Positions 14,735 to 17,411 of a stretch of 17,411 nucleotides of DNA are shown here, piece by piece (within the stretch, counting starts at the first letter, position 1; each line of letters starts with the position of its first letter). This DNA comes from CAYXDO01 sp964463485 (GTDB lineage Bacteria > Myxococcota > Kuafuiibacteriia > Kuafuiibacteriales > Kuafuiibacteriaceae), in contig CAYXDO010000211.1 of the NCBI GenBank assembly GCA_964463485.1, forward strand, positions 1-17,411, in the 5' to 3' direction. A program made the position numbers and the translations under genes. The notes below the pieces were generated by a model. The model was given only the letters and a program-made list of their open reading frames with translations, did not search any database and was not told where the DNA came from.

Positions 14735-14818
14735 CCGGCGCAGTCGGTGAGACTAGAACACGTCTGCGTCGGATGAGTTGCCGCAGTTTTGGTCGTCCGC
14801 TGTTGAGGACCGGCGGCA
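14735..14818. terminator. Two hairpins between convergent genes, possible bidirectional terminator
   Basis: The 117-bp gap between the convergent kinase and response-regulator genes holds two inverted repeats. CCGGCGCAG (14735-14743) pairs with CTGCGTCGG (14764-14772): nine pairs with one G-U and a 20-nt loop, starting 7 nt after the kinase stop. TGCCGC (14779-14784) pairs with GCGGCA (14813-14818), with an inner GGTC/GACC pairing. There are no T-runs beyond the stems, so efficiency is uncertain. Confidence 0.35.
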
Positions 14819-14845
14819 GGATGATCCAAGAGCGCGGAGGGTGAA

Positions 14846-15733
14846 CTACTTCAGCGCCCATCGAGCGTGAAGGGCCTTCAAAATATCCGAACGCCTATCC
14901 GCGGAGACCGCGACGAGCTCCTCGATGTCAGGCCGATCCACCAGCACCATCTGCAACCCTTCCTTGCGATACGATCGGATTTTCTCGTCCACGGGCTCGC
15001 TGAAGCCTTCGGGCGCGAAGAAGAAGCCCAGACAAGCGTCCCGTCTGTCGCGAACCTTGTCGGCGAACCATGCGACCTCACTTGTTCCGACCTTGTTCGA
15101 CCAGTTCTTGCATTCAGCAATCAGATAGGAGGGCTGCTTCTGCCAGAACGGATCCACCGTTTCGTTTCGAACGGCGATGTCGATCTCCTCCGCGGGTGTA
15201 CGGACGTTTCGCCATGCCTCCTGAAGGCCGGGGATCGAGGTGAGGATCAGCAGGATGAGATCCTCGAGCCGACGTCCGCGAGCGTGCGACGAACCCTCGT
15301 GCAACTGCGCCCAGAGTTCGCGGATCACTCTGTCTCCTTCCGGCAGGCCGCGCTGGCGGGCGCGGACCAGCTCTCGGATCTGGTCGAGCTTCACTCTGAG
15401 CAAGGTGCGCTGCAACGCTCCCTTCTCGAGGTAGTCGTAGGCGCCGAGCTCGAACGCGCGACGGATCGAGTCGTCGTCGGCGTAGGCCGTCACGAGAAAG
15501 ACCTTGGCGCCCGAGAACCGCAGCTCCCGCAGGAGGTCGATGCCATCGTCGGGCCCGCCAGCACCCTGGAGACGTTTGTCGAGGATGACGGCGTCGAACC
15601 TCTCCCGTTGCCAGCCCTCGTGGGCCGCGATGCGTGAGGCGACGAACGACGATCGGTACCCTTCGTCCTCTAGGAGGTCCCGATAGACGCGCTGGTATTC
15701 TGGGTCGTCATCGATGATGAGAACGTTGAGCAT
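14846..15733 (-). CDS. Response regulator with Mrr-like PD-(D/E)XK endonuclease output domain
   Basis: A 295-residue two-domain protein. Residues 1-125 are a CheY-like receiver: acidic cluster D8-D10, phospho-acceptor Asp52 (VILDKRL), Thr82 (LVTAYA) and Lys104 (YLEKGA) are all present. Residues about 150-290 look like an Mrr/restriction-endonuclease-type domain: Glu157 in RRLEDLI, then EEIDIAV with Asp185, then AECKNW giving Glu207-x-Lys209, followed by VGTSEVAWFADKV. This matches the D...ExK core of metal-dependent nucleases. No helix-turn-helix is seen. Start ATG 15733 follows AGGGG at a 6-nt spacing; a TTG at 15739 is an alternative. It lies 9 bp after the histidine-kinase stop and is almost surely cotranscribed. 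I infer that phosphorylation gates DNA cleavage or binding; that the nuclease is active is not shown. Confidence 0.87.
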   Translation of the reverse strand: MLNVLIIDDDPEYQRVYRDLLEDEGYRSSFVASRIAAHEGWQRERFDAVILDKRLQGAGGPDDGIDLLRELRFSGAKVFLVTAYADDDSIRRAFELGAYDYLEKGALQRTLLRVKLDQIRELVRARQRGLPEGDRVIRELWAQLHEGSSHARGRRLEDLILLILTSIPGLQEAWRNVRTPAEEIDIAVRNETVDPFWQKQPSYLIAECKNWSNKVGTSEVAWFADKVRDRRDACLGFFFAPEGFSEPVDEKIRSYRKEGLQMVLVDRPDIEELVAVSADRRSDILKALHARWALK

Positions 15734-15742
15734 CTTCAACCC

Positions 15743-17299
15743 CTATCCAATCGGGAAGTACAGACTGAACCGAGCTCCACCGATCGGGGAGTCGGAAACC
15801 TCGACCGTGCCACGATACTCCGTCTGAACGATCTCTCGAAGCAACGCGAGGCCCTGGCCCGTTCCTCCTGGGCGGGTGCTGAACCCTGGTTCGAAGATGC
15901 GCGTTCGCAGGCCAGCAGCGACTCCTGTCCCGTTGTCGTCGACTCGGATGACCACCCCCGCAGGCGTGCGCTCCGCGGAGATCTGCAGCAGGCCGCTCAG
16001 CTGCGGTCGTTCGTGCTGGCGAGCGTTTCGAACGAGATCCACGAGCGCGTGAACGAGCCGCAGCCGGTGTCCGCGGAGCTGCACAGGACCTGGCCAAGCG
16101 CGGAGAATCTCGACGTTCGCGCCATTGGCTGCGGCGACGGCGTCGCGAACGGCGCGCTCGAGGTCGAATTCTTCGGGTGGCGACTGCGCTGCCTTGAACA
16201 GCGCCACCAGATCGTCGACAAGCTTAAACGCTCGGCCCACGCCCCTCTTCAAACGGTCTACGCCGTCGGCAGTGGTGGTGCTCGGGGCGTCGCCCATGGC
16301 GTCGAGCACGAAGCTGACGGGACCGAGCGCGTTCCGCAACCCATGGGCCATCGTCTCAACGACCCACTCCGCTGCGCGCCGTTCGGTTGCCGCAGCGAAC
16401 TCGCGCTCGGTGATCGACGAGGCGGCGTCTTGCTCGAGCAACGCACCCGCGACCGCGCGGATCGGGACCTGCGGCGAGAGCAGCTCCCGCAAAAGGCCCA
16501 CTCCTGAGTCGAAGAGACGATATCCGTCCACGCCTGGATCGGAATCGAAGGACAGGAGCCCGAGCCGCTCGAGACGTGAGAGCGTCGCCCACGAATGCGG
16601 AAAGTCGACCGCTTCCCAGTCCGAGGGGACAGTTTGCTCGGGGCGCGCGATCAACTCCGCCACCGTATCTCGAGAGAGGCGCCAGGGATCCGCGGGCCCG
16701 GTCGACTGGAGCATCTCGATCATCATCAGCCATCGCACCGCGTCGCGTCCTTCGAGGCGAGTGAGGACACGTCCCGCCGGTGTCGACGCCCCGTCCCGCA
16801 TCAGACGAAGCCGATGCGCGTAGGCGAGCGGCTCCTCATCCGGACGCTCACGTTCGCTCGAGTGCCACGCTCGACTCACGAGTCGCTTTGCGGTCGACCA
16901 CGCCACGGAGGGCTCGCCAAGATCGGCGCCGAGGATCTGCAGCTCAATCGCACGCGTGAGGATGTCGCGGCTGGTCTCTGGCGACGGATTCAGGTTGTCC
17001 ATGATCTCGAGATACAAAAGGTCGACGAACCGACTTCCGGTGGAAGAAGGCGTCATCAGCCACGTACCGACCAGACGCTCGCGTTTTTCGTCGGGCGCCG
17101 GAGGTGCAAATTCCCCATGGCGCGGCGACTCGGGGGCGCGAGCGCCCGCGCGTTTGACTTCCTGCTCGATCTTGTCGACGACCGCAGCTCTATATGCCGA
17201 ATCCGGCAGGACCGATTCGCGAGGCGGCCAGGGTTCGGTTCGGGCGAGTCCGCGCCGAACCGCGGCCTGCACGTCCTCAAGCCACATCTTTCTTCGCAC
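15743..17299 (-). CDS. Soluble histidine kinase with novel N-terminal region
   Basis: A 518-residue protein with no signal peptide or membrane helix, so a cytosolic sensor. The C-terminal half is a two-component transmitter: H-box MAHGLRNALGPV with His319, N-box LVRNARQH with Asn425, G1 DDNGTGV (454-460), F-box IFEPGFST and G2 GGTGQGLAL (478-486). All ATP-binding boxes appear intact. The N-terminal 300 residues are mainly helical and charged; I recognise no PAS, GAF or HAMP. At about 235-275 a segment (WATLSRLERLGLLSFDS... GYRLFDSGVGLLREL) resembles a winged-helix-like fold. GTG 17299 has GGGAG 4 nt upstream; ATG 17287 is an alternative. It is followed 9 bp later by the receiver-nuclease gene, its obvious phosphotransfer partner. 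Confidence 0.9.
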   Translation of the reverse strand: MRRKMWLEDVQAAVRRGLARTEPWPPRESVLPDSAYRAAVVDKIEQEVKRAGARAPESPRHGEFAPPAPDEKRERLVGTWLMTPSSTGSRFVDLLYLEIMDNLNPSPETSRDILTRAIELQILGADLGEPSVAWSTAKRLVSRAWHSSERERPDEEPLAYAHRLRLMRDGASTPAGRVLTRLEGRDAVRWLMMIEMLQSTGPADPWRLSRDTVAELIARPEQTVPSDWEAVDFPHSWATLSRLERLGLLSFDSDPGVDGYRLFDSGVGLLRELLSPQVPIRAVAGALLEQDAASSITEREFAAATERRAAEWVVETMAHGLRNALGPVSFVLDAMGDAPSTTTADGVDRLKRGVGRAFKLVDDLVALFKAAQSPPEEFDLERAVRDAVAAANGANVEILRAWPGPVQLRGHRLRLVHALVDLVRNARQHERPQLSGLLQISAERTPAGVVIRVDDNGTGVAAGLRTRIFEPGFSTRPGGTGQGLALLREIVQTEYRGTVEVSDSPIGGARFSLYFPIG

Positions 17300-17411
17300 G
17301 CTACTCCCGGCGACCGGTGTGGTCGAGCGGGAAGCCCGGACAGAAAGAGACGATGATCATAACCCGGCCTAGCCGGTACCATAGAAGATCGACAAGGCGG
17401 GGCTGGCGTTC
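17300..17411. other. Right-edge intergenic region
   Basis: The 112 bases upstream of the histidine kinase contain the candidate promoter above and no open frame that looks coding. Whether a divergent gene begins beyond the window cannot be seen. Confidence 0.4.
17356..17376 (-). promoter_or_regulatory. Candidate promoter/operator of the histidine kinase-nuclease operon
   Basis: On the minus strand a TATGAT (17356-17361), one mismatch from the -10 consensus, lies about 57 bp upstream of the kinase GTG. Immediately upstream of it is a short palindrome, CCGGC-nnn-GCCGG (17364-17376), placed where a repressor could bind the -10/-35 spacer. No good -35 hexamer is present at 17 bp, so activation by another factor or an alternative sigma factor is possible. 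Confidence 0.25.

Noticed and set aside
1..17411. CRISPR arrays, insertion sequences or prophage genes
   Set aside because: No regularly spaced repeats, transposase or integrase motifs, or terminal inverted repeats were seen.

Overview
The window is high-GC bacterial DNA, rich in codons ending in G or C. It carries four Hanks-type Ser/Thr kinases with C-terminal membrane anchors, one of them with PEGA-like ectodomains, plus a cytosolic two-component pair. Dense eukaryote-like kinases with HRDISPQN-type catalytic loops point to a myxobacterium (Myxococcota). This is inference: there is no rRNA or marker gene to settle taxonomy. I see no tRNA, rRNA, insertion sequence or CRISPR array.

Layout. 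(1) 1-441 has no confident gene; a short, possibly frameshifted reading frame is discussed. (2) 442-3984 is a minus-strand operon read right to left: an active-looking kinase, a tandem paralogue that has lost key kinase residues, and a HAD hydrolase. The junctions are a 4-bp overlap and a 7-bp gap. (3) About 4082-8164 is a plus-strand operon of a MoxR AAA+ ATPase, a DUF58 protein and a membrane transglutaminase (TgpA/DUF3488-like), coupled by 1-bp and overlapping junctions. (4) 8161-10425 (minus) is a large membrane kinase with PEGA-like repeats; its stop codon interlocks with the transglutaminase stop. (5) About 10507-11769 (plus) is an exported SGNH/GDSL hydrolase. It is followed by a small lipoprotein (11899-12276) with a duplicated cysteine pattern, and by a fourth membrane kinase (12365-14728) with an ectodomain I do not recognise. 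(6) 14846-17299 (minus) is a two-gene operon: a soluble histidine kinase, then a response regulator whose output domain is an Mrr-like PD-(D/E)XK endonuclease.

How it fits together. Most of the window is envelope and phosphosignalling machinery. The MoxR-DUF58-transglutaminase operon, the exported hydrolase, the lipoprotein and the kinases with extracytoplasmic parts would suit sensing or remodelling at the cell surface. The most unusual module is the histidine kinase/receiver-nuclease pair. It couples phosphorelay directly to a DNA-cleavage-type domain and is a plausible signal-gated defence or DNA-stress system.
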